This document shows positions 1 through 11,608 of a stretch of 64,000 nucleotides of DNA, piece after piece. Source of the stretch: Apium graveolens. Taxonomy: Eukaryota > Streptophyta > Magnoliopsida > Apiales > Apiaceae. Each line of letters opens with the position of its first letter. Position 1 is the first letter of the stretch. Made by a program: the position numbers and the translations under genes. The notes under the pieces were generated by a model, which ran no database searches, was not told the origin of the DNA, and saw nothing but the letters and a program-made list of their open reading frames with translations. Where the stretch lies: positions 144,344,476-144,408,475 of the forward strand of contig NC_133650.1 of assembly GCF_009905375.1 (NCBI RefSeq). The letters are read 5' to 3'.

Positions 1-3000
1 AGGGCTTTGATGCTTGACTTGTAGCTGGTGTGGGTACCTTAGGAAATTGATCTTCCAATCCTTTGTCAACAATATCCAGTTTCCTTTTTGTTCTTCTAGC
101 TAATTCTTTCTTTCTTGGAGATTTCTTCTGTTCTTCAATTTTCTTCTTTGATTCAGCAGCTTCAGATGGTTGAGAGGGAATTTGTTGAGATGAATTCACA
201 GCCTGTAGCTTAGCCAAGATAGCAATCTGCTCTTTCTTTTGTTTAGTCTTCTTTGCATCTAGAGCAGCTTGCTTCTTTTCCTGCTTTAATCTGGCTTTTT
301 CTTCTCTCTTTGCTTGAGCAAATTGTGGATGTCCAGCTACCACACAAATTTCCTTTTCATTTCTGAATATCTTAGCAATTCTCCTTTTTGAAGCTGAATC
401 GGCTGGATCTTTATAGAAGACAATTGATCTTGACAGAAGCTTCTTCTCATCAGGCTTGGGTGTCTCATACACAATGTCCAAGGGGTTCTTCAAAGATGAT
501 TTTGGATAGTTTGCCCTTGGTTTAAGAATTATTTCAGCCTTTGTAGACTTGATGAAGGAAGATTGTCATCTTTCCGGATAATTCATGCTCATCTCATTCA
601 CACTGATTTGCTTGAGTTGAGAGTGATGGATGGCTGACTTAACTGGCTCCATGACAAGTTCAAACTTTTTCTGTATCTCCTCATCAATCTTATCCCAGTT
701 GATCAAACTCAACTTTCCTTTCTCAGCAACTTTTAAATTTGCTGCTGCTGCTTTAATTAGATCTATACCATCTACAACTGGTGGCTTGGAGACAGTAATT
801 GAAAGTACAATTACTTTGCTGATTTGAACTTGAAGTTTCTCCCCCTCACTTGGTTCTCTCTCCCCCTTTTTGTTATCATCAAGTTGAGGGGTTAGGCTTT
901 GTGCTTTAGCCAGTTATATGAGAAGATTTGTCTGAGTCTGTTGATTTTGAAGAAGGGTAGCCACTGAATTCTCAATAACTTGAACTCTATCTTCCAGCTT
1001 GGCTAGCTTCTTTTCAGAATCTGATTCTCTCCTCAATCTTAGTAATAGATCCTGCATGGTACCATATGGCATGACTGAATCCAGCTTCTCAAGAATTGTA
1101 GGTCTTCAAGTCAGCTATATCCTTTTTGAGTTCATCCACACTCAAATTTTGTCTTAATTGATGGATCTTCATGAGATGTAGAGAGTCTAGGTGAGCTTGA
1201 AGAATAGCCTTGGTACCAGCATCTGAAGTTTCCTGAAGGGCCTTTTGAATAGCCATGACCTGCTTAACCAAAGATTCCTTTATCCATGCCCATTCAGGTA
1301 AATTTGGAACAGAACTTGGGCCTTCATCTCCCCCTACGTTCATGCTTCCATCCAAAGAAATAGAGTCATCATCATTAGAATTTACTCCAAATTCTTCAGA
1401 TGGCTCATCAGCTGTAGGAGGCATTAAATTGACAGCAGCTTTATCCCTTTTCAGAGATTCTGAAGTATGCACCAAATTTAATGTCTTTTCTGCCTCCTCA
1501 TTGCCCTGAGCCGCCAACAATTGATAGGCTGACACATGATGAGTAAAGGTGTCATCATCCAAGGAAATGTTAACAATTACAGCCTTGTAATGTTGCTGAA
1601 ATTGTCTTTCCTTTTCAGCATCATCCACAATCATTGACTCATGAGCAATGGTTGTATCCACCCTTATTACTTCTGTACCTGCTTTTCTCTCAAAATCTCT
1701 CTTTTGTTGTATCAGGGTCTCACCCTGGCTCCCCACCCTCACACCCTCACCTTCACCTACTAAGGTGGGACTCCTCTCACTCACTTTTGCCAATCCTGAA
1801 TAAATGGATTTCTGATTTTCACTCTTTTCCTCTCCTTTTGCCTGGGAGAAACCCAGCCTCTCACTCAATACACTCTCCTCTCGTAGTCCTAAGAGTGATT
1901 GTACAACCACTAAATCTTCTGCACTTGAAATAATTGAAGTTTGAAGTTGTGCAGAGATACTCTACGGATAAGTGATATCCGTCGAGTGAGTGGTAATGCT
2001 ATCCGATGGATAACTGTTGTTAGGCTTATCCGTCGGGATATAATCACTACTCAACGGATGAGCAATATCCATCGAGAGAGTATAAATGAATGAGGTGGGA
2101 AGAGAAACTATTGTTGACTCTGTGTTGATTGAAGATATTTGGGGCACAGATGTCATAATAGAATCTGAAAGAATTGGCAAGTGAGCCAACAAATCACCTA
2201 AAAGATGATGCTCACTTGCACTAGATTTTGGCTTCCCCAACAGAGTTAAAGAAGGGGAATCAGGAATTGAAGTGTTTATCATATCCACTTCCAGAGAGTT
2301 TGTTGGTGAGTATGGTATTTCAGATGCTTCTATAAATAGAGATTTTGGCTGTGACTCCACATTTATTGGAGCCACATCAAACTGAATTTGAGAGAGTGCA
2401 GGGACTGTGTCTTTAGCACCAGTTTGCACTGTGTGTGTGCCTTGTGCATCCCCAAAGGTCTTAGATTTCTTCTTTCTTGTGTAAGTTTGGGGTGAGCTTG
2501 TGTCCCTAACCCTTTTGGCCTGTGCTCTTGGCTGAGAGCTTTGTTCAATAACTGCATCCTTTTGGGAGGATGTAGCTAGAAGTGAGCTTTTATCCTTTTT
2601 AAGCACTGCAGCTTGTTGGGAAACTGCAGTGTGGCTAGGTTGGGATTCACTCAACTCTCCATCCTTATTCTTGGGGTTTCTTTGATGTTCACCCCTTCCC
2701 TCGCCTGACTTTCCCTCCTTCACACTCCCCTCTTTTGCTTTTGTGGATTTTACAACTGGTATCTTTTGAGAGATACCAGAGGGGGTTTTCTTTGATTTAG
2801 ATTTGGAAATTGTAGAGGGTTTGGAGGCTTTGGTAGGAAACTGTTTGGTCATTGGCATAGTTGCCATAGCTACTCCTGAAATCAAAGAAATAGTGGAGGT
2901 TGGAATAGTTGTAGGGATGGATGAACTTACCTCACTTACCTAAGGTGCCTGCATTATAGGAAAATAGAACATTGGCACATCCCTGTGATGGTTGGCTCTG

Positions 3001-3728
3001 TTCAAATCTACAATGAGTCTTCTCTCTTGAACCCAACTAGCCAGTTTGTTGTTTGGGTTCTCAAGCAAAATTTCTTGACATAGGTGGTTAGCCAATAACA
3101 TGAAAAATCTAGCATAATACACATTCTTACCTCTTTTAGTTAACTCACCTAGTTTAAAACCTAACTCAAACAAGACAAGGTCACTAAAATTATAAAATTT
3201 ATCTGTAACTAGCATGTATAGCATGTTAAGCATGGAAATATTCACTGAATCAAAATTACTGACTTTTCCAGAGAAAACTTTAGTAACCACATCACACAAG
3301 AAACTCCACTCCTTCCTAAGACCCAATCTCCTAATATCACTTAGTTTAGTAGTAGGAAGTGCATAATGCATGGAATTGAGCATATTGATAATATCAGTGT
3401 CATTGTGTGGTGAAGTCACATTATTATCGGGAATTTTGAAACATGCTTTTATTACATCACTATTGATACAGAACTCATTACCTTTGATGGTTAGAGTGAT
3501 GGTCTTGTCAGCAGAGTTGTAGATAGCAGTGGTCCACATTTCTTCAACAACTTCACAGAAGATTGTTGGTGACTCCAACATGGCGTAATTTAGCTTGCAA
3601 TTCTTCACAAAGTCCATCATCTTGTGATAGTCCTCTGATTGCTGAATACCCTTATTGACCAAAGCAGTGAAGTTGTTCTTCTCATAAATGAACCCAGTTT
3701 GAGACATAATCTTTACTACAGGTGCCAT
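1..3728 (-). pseudogene. ORF3 of SV1 (extra Sirevirus gene, broken, C-terminus beyond window)
   Basis: An extra gene after pol, starting with ATG at 3728. The first 262 codons form a globular domain (MAPVVKIMSQTGF..., WSFLCDVVTKVFSGK, YYARFFML). A long Ser/Thr/Pro/Lys-rich disordered part (2885-1962) holds a motif cluster. An acidic segment (1910-1089) and a Lys/Glu/Gln-rich part with coiled-coil character (about 500-1) follow. The frame closes at 2940, 1962 and 1089. Such genes have been called env-like in SIRE elements. I see no signal peptide or convincing membrane segment, so I do not call it an envelope. The N-terminal domain resembles the Athila ORF3 at 31348. Confidence 0.75.
1962..2085. 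repeat. ATCCGTCGA motif cluster inside SV1 ORF3
   Basis: Seven motif-like copies in 120 bp in both orientations (CTACGGATAAG, ATATCCGTCGAG, CTATCCGATGGAT, TTATCCGTCGGG, TCAACGGATGAG, ATATCCATCGAG). Translated, they give repeated Tyr-Pro-Ser and His-Ser-Thr-Asp. The matching SV2 cluster is at 48295-48412. Confidence 0.82.
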
Positions 3729-3837
3729 TGTTAGAGAATGAAAGCTTGAAGATAAAGAGAATATTTGCTTGAGAGAGAATGAAATAAAAGCAGTTGAATT
3801 TGAGAATGATAAAAGAAAACAATTGTAATGAAATAAG

Positions 3838-3845
3838 CTTTTATA
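3838..3845 (-). promoter_or_regulatory. Candidate internal TATA box upstream of SV1 ORF3
   Basis: TATAAAAG on the minus strand, 110 bp upstream of the ORF3 ATG at 3728 and about 100 bp downstream of the motif cluster. SV2 has TATATAAAA at the matching place. AT-rich DNA makes chance matches common; the support is the conserved arrangement. Confidence 0.5.
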
Positions 3846-3941
3846 CTATCTCAAAAATAACTGATAAAAATAATAAATTAAAGTAAATTAACCAATAGAA
3901 ATTGCCTAAAATAGTAAAAATAAACTGTAAAAATTCCACCC

Positions 3942-4160
3942 ATTATCCGTCGTGTAATGCTTACAAACTGTAAGTATACTCGATGGATAATGTTCAGGGA
4001 ATTAACGGATGAGATTTAGACAATTCGACAGATGAGGATAAACTGATATCCGTCGAGACATAAAGTATTCCTGAAAAATAATTGACTTTTATTAGCAAGT
4101 AGTATATCGACGGATGACTAAACTCGATGGATAAGGGTCATCCGTCGAGATGCAAATTTT
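3942..4160. repeat. ATCCGTCGA motif cluster before SV1 ORF3
   Basis: About eight copies in the non-coding gap between RNase H and ORF3, in both orientations (TTATCCGTCGTG, CTCGATGGATAA, TTAACGGATGAG, TTCGACAGATGAG, ATATCCGTCGAG, TATCGACGGATGA, CTCGATGGATAAG, TCATCCGTCGAG). SV2 has a cluster in the same place (46228-46436). Confidence 0.88.
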
Positions 4161-4243
4161 GACTTAGCCAAAATTTCATCCAAGATTTAAAGATCAATTA
4201 AATTTTTGGCTGCATTCCAACTTGCAAAATAACTCAGATAAAT

Positions 4244-5125
4244 TTAAGAGTAGTTAAGCATACCTAGCTCACTTACCAACCTTGAAAAGGTGGATTCATC
4301 CAGTGGCTTGGTAAAGATATCTGCAAGTTGCTTCTCACTTGGAACAAAATGTAATTCCACGGTACCATTCATCACATGTTCCCTTATGAAAAGGTACTTG
4401 ATGTCTATGTGCTTTGTCCTTGAATATTGCACTGGATTTTCAGTGATGGCAATTGCACTTGTGTTATCACAGAAAATAGGAATCCTTTCAACTTGCAAAC
4501 CATAGTCCAGCAATTGATTTTTCATCCATAAAATATGTGCACAGCAACTGCCAGCAGCAATATATTCAACTTCAGCTATAGAAGTAGAAACTGAATTTTG
4601 CTTTTTACTGAACCAGGACACAAGCTTGTTTCCTAGAAATTGACAGGTTCCTGTTGTGCTCTTTCTATCAATTCTACAACCTGCATAATCTGCATCTGAA
4701 TAACCAGTTAGATCAAAGCCAGAATCTCTAGGGTACCAAATGCCAAGTTTTGGTGTTCCCTTGAGATATCTGAAAATTCTTTTAATAGCTATCAAGTGAG
4801 ATTCTCTAGGATCAGCCTGAAACCTAGCACATAAACATGTAGCAAACATTATATCTATCCTACTAGCTGTTAAGTACAGAAGTGAGCTAACCATGCCTCT
4901 ATAACTTGAAATATCCATAGACTTTTCAGTAGTGTTTAGTTCAAGCTTAACTGCAGTGGTCATGGGAGTTTTTGCAGATGTGCAATCCATTAGATCAAAC
5001 TTCTTTAAAAGATCAAAAATATATTTAGTTTGACTAATGAATATTCCATCACTAACTTGCTTAACTTGCAAACCAAGAAAGTAAGTTAGTTCTCCCATCA
5101 TACTCATTTCATACTTACTTTGCAT
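4244..5125 (-). pseudogene. pol: RT thumb and RNase H of SV1 pol
   Basis: 293 open codons. They start with YEMSMMGELTYFLGLQVKQ (end of RT) and continue through YLTASRIDIMFATCLCARFQ and RYLKGTPKLGIW to the RNase H signatures YSDADYAGCRIDRKSTTG, EYIAAGSC, FCDNTSAIAI and HIDIKYLFIREHV. The protein ends DIFTKPLDESTFSRLVSELGM, the standard end of copia pol. The usual SEAEYIA is changed to AEVEYIA. The segment is open but is cut off from the rest of pol by the upstream lesions. Confidence 0.9.
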
Positions 5126-5181
5126 TAATTTGGCAAACTTTTTGCAAAGTTTCTCATCTGTAGAGCCAAAAATAATATCAT

Positions 5182-5800
5182 CTACATAAATTTGAACAAG
5201 TATACTAGATTTTCCAAAAGAAACTTTGATAAAGTGTCATACCAGGCTCTAGGTGCTTGCTTCAGTCCATAAAGTGCTTTCAGTAGATAATAGACATATT
5301 CTGAAAAATTTGGATCTTCAAAACCAGGAGGTTGACTAACATACACTTCTTCCTCCAAATCTCCATTTAGAAAGGCACTTTTGACATCCATTTGATAGAC
5401 CTTGAAATTGGCATGGGCTGCATAGGCTAAGAAGATTCTGATGGCTTCAAGTCTTGCAACAGGAGCAAAAGTTTTATCAAAATCTATTCCTTCTTGCTGA
5501 CAATAACCCTTAGCAACCAATCTAGCTTTATTCCTGATTACTATGCCATTTTCATCCATCTTGTTTCTGAATACCCACTTGGTGTCTATTGGATTCTTTC
5601 CTTTAGGCTTGGGTACCAGCTTCCATACTTTATTCCTTTCAAATTGGTTTAGCTCCTCCTACATAGCTAAGATCCAATCAGGATCCAACAAAGCTTCTTC
5701 TACCTTCTTTGGTTCTTCCTTTGACAGAAAGCTGTTGTATAGACATTCTTCCTGAGTTGCTCTTCTTGTTTGAACTCTAGAAGAAACATCACCAATGATA
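5182..5800 (-). pseudogene. pol: Reverse transcriptase of SV1 pol (broken)
   Basis: Copia-type RT (RVT_2). Visible blocks are [58 protein letters not shown] and [13 protein letters not shown]. Compared with SV2, a short deletion after KFLLEN shifts the frame, so the catalytic YVDD segment just downstream (near 5160-5200) is out of frame. A stop also interrupts the start of the domain near 5660. It would copy element RNA into cDNA if intact. Confidence 0.88.
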
Positions 5801-5936
5801 AGCTAAAAGGGGTGATCTTTTGTCCATTTCCTTTGTTGAGGTAGATTAGCTCTAGATGAAGAGGCTTCATGATTGTCTTGATGTGTGATTGAGTTTTGAT
5901 TGCTAGAAACTCCCCCTGAGTTTGTGGATCTTTGTT

Positions 5937-6482
5937 TCAGAAAGGAGAATTTTCTGTAGGTGATCTGTCTTGACCTCCTACTCCTTTTGATAACCCGACG
6001 GATGGTGAATTTTGAGTACCGACGGATGAGGCAGATTGTCTTCCGATGGATAACACAGATTGCCTTCCGACGGATGAAGCATTATGCAACTCGACGGATG
6101 TTGAGTTTTGTGCTTTATTGGTGGTAGATTTGTCTGCATTATCCTTAGACACTGTTTCTTGATCACTCTCATCATCACTGTCATCACTAACCATCTCAAC
6201 ATTGTCGAATTTGAGGCTCTCATGGTAATCTCCATCTTCCAGTCCTTCAATCTTTTTATCATCAAACACAACATGTATAGATTCCATAACAATGTTGGTT
6301 CTTAGATTGTAGACTCTATATGCTTTACCAACAGCATATCCAACAAAAATTCCTTCATTTGTTTTAGCATCAAACTTCCAATTTTGATCAGTTTGATTTC
6401 TCAGGATATAACATTTGCAGCCAAAGACATGAAGAAAGTTTAGAGTTGGCTTCTTGTTCTTGAACAATTGATAGGGAGTCAT
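5937..6482 (-). pseudogene. pol: Integrase C-terminal region and linker of SV1 pol
   Basis: It continues integrase after the TAG: MTPYQLFKNKKP, VFGCKCYILRN and the GYAVGKAYRVYN block typical of copia integrase C-termini. An acidic, low-complexity linker to RT follows. In the linker the motif DNA is read as repeated Ser-Ser-Val-Gly or Pro-Ser-Val-Gly. The frame then closes before RT. Confidence 0.85.
5993..6105. repeat. ATCCGTCGA motif cluster in the integrase-RT linker of SV1
   Basis: Five copies (CCGACGGATGGTG, CCGACGGATGAGG, CCGATGGATAAC, CCGACGGATGAAG, TCGACGGATGTTG) in about 110 bp. Relative to the gag cluster the reading frame differs: here ATCCGTCGG is read as part of Ser-Ser-Val-Gly. 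The matching SV2 cluster is at 44258-44335. Confidence 0.85.
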
Positions 6483-6545
6483 GCATCTTGCTTGATTAAT
6501 CAGAGAAATGTTCTGAGTGTAGCATGCAGTATTTACAGCTTCAGC

Positions 6546-7535
6546 CTAGAAATATGTTGGTAGTTTAGATTCTTCAAGCATTTTCCTTGCAGCTTCAATA
6601 AGTGATATGTTCTTCCTTTCCACTACTCCATTATGTTGTAGAGTCCTTGCTGCTGAAAACTCATGCAGTATCCCATTTTCTTCACAAAATGCTCTCATGA
6701 CAGAATTCTTAAACTCAGTTCCATTGTCACTCCTGATTCTTCTAACTTTGAAATCAGGATGATTGTTGACTTGTCTTATGTGATTGATGATGATTTCACT
6801 AGCCTCGTCTTTAGACTTTAGAAAATATGTCCAGGAGAACTTTGAGAAATCATCTACAATTACTAGGTAAAATCTTTTCCTTGAGATTGACAATACATTG
6901 ACTGGTCCAAACAAGTCCATGTGAAGCAGTTGCAAAGGCTCTTCAATTATTGAATCAAGTTTCTTCCTGAATGATGCTTTGATCTTCTTCCATTTTTGGC
7001 AGGCATCACACAGTCCATCCTTTGAAAACTCCACTAGAGGAATACCTCTTACCAATTCTTTCTTTACCAGCTCATTCATGGTCTTGAAGTTTAAATGAGA
7101 TAGCTTCTTGTGCCATAGCCAACTTTCATCCTGACTTGCTTTACTGAGAAGACAAGTTACAGATTCTGCTTTAGTTGAGTTGAAATCAGCTAGGTACACA
7201 TTTTCTCTTCCCACACCAGTAAGAACCACTTTGTCGCTTTGATTATTAGTCACAACACAGGCTTCTTTGTTGAAGGTTACTGAATTGCCTTTATAACAAA
7301 GCTGGCTGATACTCAACAGATTGTGTTTGAGACCATCCACTAAGGCAACCTCCTCAATGATGACATTGTCCTTTGAAATCAAGCCATATCCCACAGTATA
7401 ACCCTTGTTGTCATCTCCAAAAGTAATACTTGGGCCAGCTCTCTCCTTAAACTCTGTGAGCAGGGTAGAATCACCAGTCATGTGTCTTGAACAACCACTG
7501 TCCAAGTACCAAAGATTCCTTCTGTTTCCCTGCAC
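6546..7535 (-). pseudogene. pol: Protease and integrase core of SV1 pol (broken)
   Basis: N-terminal part of pol. The retropepsin active site is visible as YLDSGCSRHMTG near the start. It is followed by the pre-integrase zinc-binding block (LWHKKLSHLNFK ... CDACQ) and the DDE integrase core: HMDLFGP, RSDNGTEF and HNGVVERKN supply the two Asp and the Glu. The frame ends at 6546 with a TAG where SV2 has tryptophan. Pol is in a different frame from gag, and a TGA lies in the pol frame four codons upstream of the first usable codon. Processing and cDNA integration would be its roles in an intact element. Confidence 0.9.
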
Positions 7536-7549
7536 AAATCAAAATCAAA

Positions 7550-9948
7550 TAAAGTTGATTTTGGTACCCAAGTTTCCTTGGGTCCTGCCTTGTTAGCTTT
7601 CTTCTTCTGTTTCTTAGGTCTTAACTCATTTGACTTAGGAGTTTCAGATTCTTCCTTAGTCATTTGGGTTGGGCCTTTGAAACCATTTAATGCAACAGAA
7701 TTATCATGCATATTATGGCTAACAAGAAATGGCATGCTTGGTGTAAACATGTTATTCCAGTAAGGCATGCTAAATGGCATTTGAGGTATACTGTATGCAG
7801 CATAATATGGATTAGGTGCAAATGGCATATTAGCAAACAGTACATTCATGTTCTGTGTAGGCATAACATTAACAGGCATGGGAGGCATTGCATTCATGTT
7901 AGGAAATTGAGACTGAACAGACATGGGAGTAGGCATGGCAGATTTGCAATTAACAGACAAATGATTTACACTACCACACTTGACACAGATTTTTCTAGGA
8001 GCATATTTATCAGGTGTGTAGTTATTGTGTTTGTTAATCCCTACTTTACCATTCCTGTTGTTTTTCCTCTTAGTCTCTGTTTTTATCTCAATTTTCTCAA
8101 GTCTGTCACTTAGCTGTTTGACAGTCATGTGACCAACATTACCCCTTTTTCCTTTCTTAACTTGACTTGACTCTCCTGAAACAAAATTTTTGGAAACAGA
8201 CCCATACTTCTCATTTAGCTTGATTAGTTTGGCTTTGCTAATGGTCTTGCTCACAGCCGACAGATGAGGATTTTCATCTTTCGACGGATAATACTCTTTG
8301 TTATCCGACGGATAGTCCTCATCATCTGTCGAGTCTACATCTGTCAGTAAACCATCTACCAAATTAGGTTCTAGTTTCTCTTTATTCTTTTTCCAGGCTT
8401 CATCACAAAAAGACTCAATTCCTTGAACTTTGGTGATTTGAGCATGGACATCCCTGGATGTTTTTCATGCTTTAATCACCTCTTGTTCACGCTCGAGCTG
8501 CTTCTTTAAAATCTCTTCCTTTTTCAAGGACTCAGTTAATTCCTCCTTGGCAATCTTACACTCAATCCTTAGTTTCTCAAAGTCAACAAACTGAGACTCA
8601 AGCACATTATTCCTCTCACTTAAAAGCAAGTTGTTTTCTTTGATTTTAGCATTTTCTTTAGTAAGAGACTTAAGTGTAACACACAAATGATATAATTCTG
8701 TAGACATGTCATTTATGGCATCATTACACTCAGCTTTAGATAAATGTGCAAGGTTTGTAGTAATTACCTGATTGCTTGAGGAACTTATCTCTGTTTCATC
8801 AGACTTGGCCATTAGGGCTAGATTGATATAGCTGACATCTTCATCTTCATCAAAACTATCTGCTGCCTAGTCATTCTCTTGTGTAATAAAAGCCCTTTCC
8901 TTTTGTTTGAGTAGATCAAAGTATTTTTTCTTATAATCCACAGACTCAAACCTTTTCTTACTGGAATCTGACTTTCTACACTCATTTGCAAAATGCCCTG
9001 CCAAGCCACATTTGAAACATTTGAATTTTGACTTATCCACCATGTTCCTATTTGGCTTGGCTGCTCCAAAGTTCTTCTTAAACTTGAGCTTGGCAAATCT
9101 CCTGGAAAGAAATGCTAGGTGCTCATCAATCTCCTCCATGTCATCTTGACTCAATGAATCTTCATTTTCTACTGCAATCCCCTTGCCCTTGCTTTCACAG
9201 ACCTTAAAAGTTGACTCAACAGCTTCCATCTTTACTTCCTTCTCCTTTTCCAAATCAGCAACTAGTACAATGGATCCTCCTTTCTTCTTTCCTCTCTCCA
9301 TCCTTTCATCCTGCTCTATCTCAAGCTCATAGGTCTTCAGGATACCATACATTCTCTCCAAAGTAAACTCTTTATAATCTTGTGAGTTTCTTAATGAGAC
9401 TGTCATTGGTTTCCATTCCTTTGGAAGAGATCTAAGGAATTTCATATTAGAGTCTTTAGTCTGATAGACTCTTCCATGCAACTTAAGAGCATTTAGTAGT
9501 TTTTGAAATCTACTAAAAATGTCAGTGAGTGACTCACTTTCTTCATTGTGAAAATGCTCATATTGTTGAATCAAGAGCTGCATCTTGTTTTCTCTAACTT
9601 GCTCAGTGCCATCACAGATTATCTGTATAATATCCAAGATTTCTTGGCAGTTTTGCAGTTGATAATGTTGTCAAACATGTCTGCATCAACTCCATTGAAC
9701 AGAATGTTCATGGCCTTTTTATCCTTCCTGACTTGTTCAATATCAGGATCAGACCATTCATGCCTTGGCTTGGGAACTGATGGCTCGTTTCCTGTTGCAG
9801 CTCTTATTGGAACGTGAGGGCCTCTTTCTATGCAGTCCACATAGGCCTCATCTCGAGAAAGCATATGAAGATGCATATTTACCTTCCAATGATGGTAATT
9901 ATCTTTATCTAGAAAAGGAATCTTGACTCCAACATCTTTCTTGTTCAT
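7550..9948 (-). pseudogene. gag: gag of SV1 (broken)
   Basis: Capsid and nucleocapsid protein of the element. The start at 9948 is just inside the primer site and begins with the VGVKIPFLDKDNYHHWKV block typical of Sirevirus gag. Next come the UBN2-type gag domain, a zinc knuckle CFKCGLAGHFANEC (near 8985-9030), a coiled-coil stretch (8465-8812), a second knuckle CVKCGSVNHLSVNC (near 7945-7990) and a Met/Pro/Asn-rich tail. Lesions include a one-base frameshift near 9630, a stop near 8867 and a stop at 8465 where SV2 has tryptophan. The terminal stop kept by SV2 is lost (TTA at 7552-7550). The two knuckles would bind RNA. The family call is firm; function is lost in this copy. Confidence 0.88.
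8257..8345. repeat. ATCCGTCGA motif cluster in the gag spacer of SV1
   Basis: Four or five motif copies (TCGACGGATAA, CCGACGGATAG, CTGTCGAG and a degenerate CCGACAGATGA) lie inside gag between the coiled coil and the second zinc knuckle. Here the motif is read in the frame giving Tyr-Pro-Ser. SV2 has a cluster at the matching place (16926-17012). Confidence 0.8.
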
Positions 9949-9995
9949 CTTGCTGAATTGTTTTGATCTTTAAACTCTTTGTAGATTAAGAGCTT

Positions 9996-10007
9996 GCTCT
10001 GATACCA
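9996..10007 (-). other. Primer binding site of SV1 (initiator Met tRNA)
   Basis: The minus strand reads TGGTATCAGAGC two bases inside the LTR edge. This is the standard plant retrotransposon site complementary to the 3' end of initiator methionine tRNA, where minus-strand DNA synthesis starts. Confidence 0.92.
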
Positions 10008-10390
10008 ATTGTTAGTCCCTTAACAATATAGCAAGAATTACAGAAGGGGGGTTGAATGGAATTCTTGAACCTTTTTCTCAAAATTAAAAATATTCACCTC
10101 GAATATAGATATAAGTGTTTTGATTAGCATAATGCGGAATAGAAACTTAATTGAATCAAAATATAAGTAATTAAAAACAAGAGTCTTTAAAAACTTTCTG
10201 GTGGATTTAAATAATTCCACCAGAGATATATATTATATATCGAGAGGACTCTGTGTGCAAGAATGCTCACAGCTACTTACAAATCGAACTACTGAGAGTA
10301 CAGAGAAATGCTAAGGATTTTGCTTACAAAGATTTCTCTCTTCTTGTATCTCCGTCTTTTCTTTTTTTTTCTTGTTTTCTACGTTCTTGG

Positions 10391-10398
10391 TTTATATA
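10391..10398 (-). promoter_or_regulatory. LTR TATA box of SV1
   Basis: TATATAAA on the minus strand inside the LTR, about 120 bp downstream of the main motif cluster. SV2 has the equivalent box in both LTRs. Confidence 0.7.
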
Positions 10399-10514
10399 TT
10401 ACCAAGATTACAAAGTCAAAAAGACTAAATAAATATAAAAACTATCAATCTTAAGCTTTGCTACTTTTCGTCCTCTATTACCCAGTTAATGGGCTTCCAC
10501 AGTAGATTTGTATA

Positions 10515-10992
10515 CATCTCGACGGCTGTGCTCAGTTTACACTGTTCAACTGCTGTTTGAATTCTTTATATGATCATCTGTTGGACTTTATGAATATCCG
10601 TTGGATATATGATCATCCGTCGACTTTCTGAACATCCGTTGATGGCTTCATTGATCATCCGTTGACTGCTATATTAAACATCCGTTGATAGTCATTTGAT
10701 CATCCGTCGATGGCTTTGTTAATCATCCGTCGGTAGCTATTTTGGCACTTGACTTCATTTCACGTATGCAGAATTACAAGACATCATTTATATACAATTA
10801 ATCAATCTATTCTGCATATCTAGTTAATAGTCAACATGACTTATAGGCTACTACAGAATCTATACAAAGATGTATACAGGACTGTGCTACAGACTTATTA
10901 TTACATAAGTTACTCACTCGATGGATAATAAGTTAACATTCGTTGGGACTATAATGAGTTATCCGTCGGGACTATAATTCTTATCCGTCAAG
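10515..10992. repeat. ATCCGTCGA motif cluster in the SV1 LTR
   Basis: About a dozen copies of a roughly 10-bp motif, mostly ATCATCCGTCGA, ACATCCGTTGAT and TTATCCGTCGGG. They lie at 10515-10735 and again at 10916-10992 and differ by one or two bases. Most read ATCCGT on the plus strand; a few (TCGACGG, TCGATGGAT) are in the other orientation. Spacing is irregular, roughly 15-30 bp, so this is not a simple satellite. Confidence 0.85.
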
Positions 10993-11071
10993 TGCTACAT
11001 TATTTCACTAAGTAAAATCTACTTAGATGTTTTGTTTATGAAATCATCAAGTACACAACATATGCACAACA

Positions 11072-11608
11072 AGGACTTAACTAGAATCAGTACTTATACT
11101 GAAGTCAGAACTTAAGATATCAGAACTTAAGTTATCAGAACTTAAGATATCAGAAGATATTTATCAGGAGATAATATCAGGACTTAAGAAGACATTCAGA
11201 TGAGGAAGACGACTGATTGAAGGAAAGAAGATTAAGGCAAACACAAGAAGAGATATGCATGGAGAAGAATTCTATGAAGAATAGAATACTTGGAAGAAAA
11301 GATAACTAGTTGATATATTTTAGGATGCGGTCTTATGTTCAATATCGATTAGAAGATAATCTTGTAACTGTGTGTCTATATAAACACAGCACAGGGTTAA
11401 CACTATAAGTGTTATCTTAATCGAGAATATTATTCATTGTAACCCTAGCAGCTCTCGTGATATTTGTTCATCACTGAGAGAGAACGGTTCCATTGTAATA
11501 TTGTTTTATTAATAAGATTATTCTGTGTTTCATACTTGTGTTCTTAATTCAATTTGATTGTACTAGACACTGTATTCAACCCCCTTCTACAGTGTGTGTG
11601 ACCTAACA
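11072..11608 (+). repeat. Partial LTR of another copia family, split by SV1
   Basis: It ends in ACCTAACA after a TTCAACCCCCTTCT tract, like the 3' end of the Sirevirus-type LTRs here, and has a TATA box (TATATAAA, 11377-11384). Its 5' part is missing because SV1 starts at its left edge. No primer site follows, so it is a 3' or solo LTR. It has its own iterated motif: CAGAACTTAAGATAT three times in tandem at 11104-11155, with weaker copies to 11195. The motif is unrelated to ATCCGTCGA. Confidence 0.65.

Larger units (their letters stand above)
1..11071 (-). mobile_element. SV1: Sirevirus-type Ty1/copia retrotransposon, 3' end beyond window
   Basis: Read on the minus strand, the order is 5' LTR (11071-10010), initiator-Met tRNA primer site, gag with two zinc knuckles, protease, integrase, reverse transcriptase, RNase H, then a long extra ORF that runs off the left edge. 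Integrase before RT defines Ty1/copia. The long gag with a coiled-coil tail, the roughly 1-kb LTR and the large third ORF after RNase H are typical of the Sirevirus (SIRE) lineage. The 3' LTR is not in the window, so a target duplication cannot be checked; the bases right of the LTR are AGGAC. Gag and pol carry several stops and frameshifts, so this copy is not autonomous. Confidence 0.93.
10010..11071 (-). repeat. 5' LTR of SV1
   Basis: On the plus strand it runs from TGTTAGTCCC to GCACAACA, with TG...CA ends. It abuts the primer site directly and resembles the SV2 LTR at both ends (ACTTGATGAT near one end, a C-rich tract with TTCAA near the other). Length is 1062 bp. It contains a TATA box and a dense cluster of the ATCCGTCGA motif. 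Confidence 0.88.

Noticed and set aside
1..3728. Calling Sirevirus ORF3 a retroviral envelope gene
   Set aside because: No signal peptide, no clear membrane segment, no cleavage site or cysteine pattern seen. The domain order (globular, disordered, coiled coil, Lys-rich) does not suggest a surface glycoprotein.
5978..6292. 104-codon minus-strand frame overlapping the integrase linker with repeated His-Pro-Ser
   Set aside because: It is the alternative frame of the linker. The integrase frame continues through the same DNA and matches SV2, so this is a shadow produced by the motif repeats.
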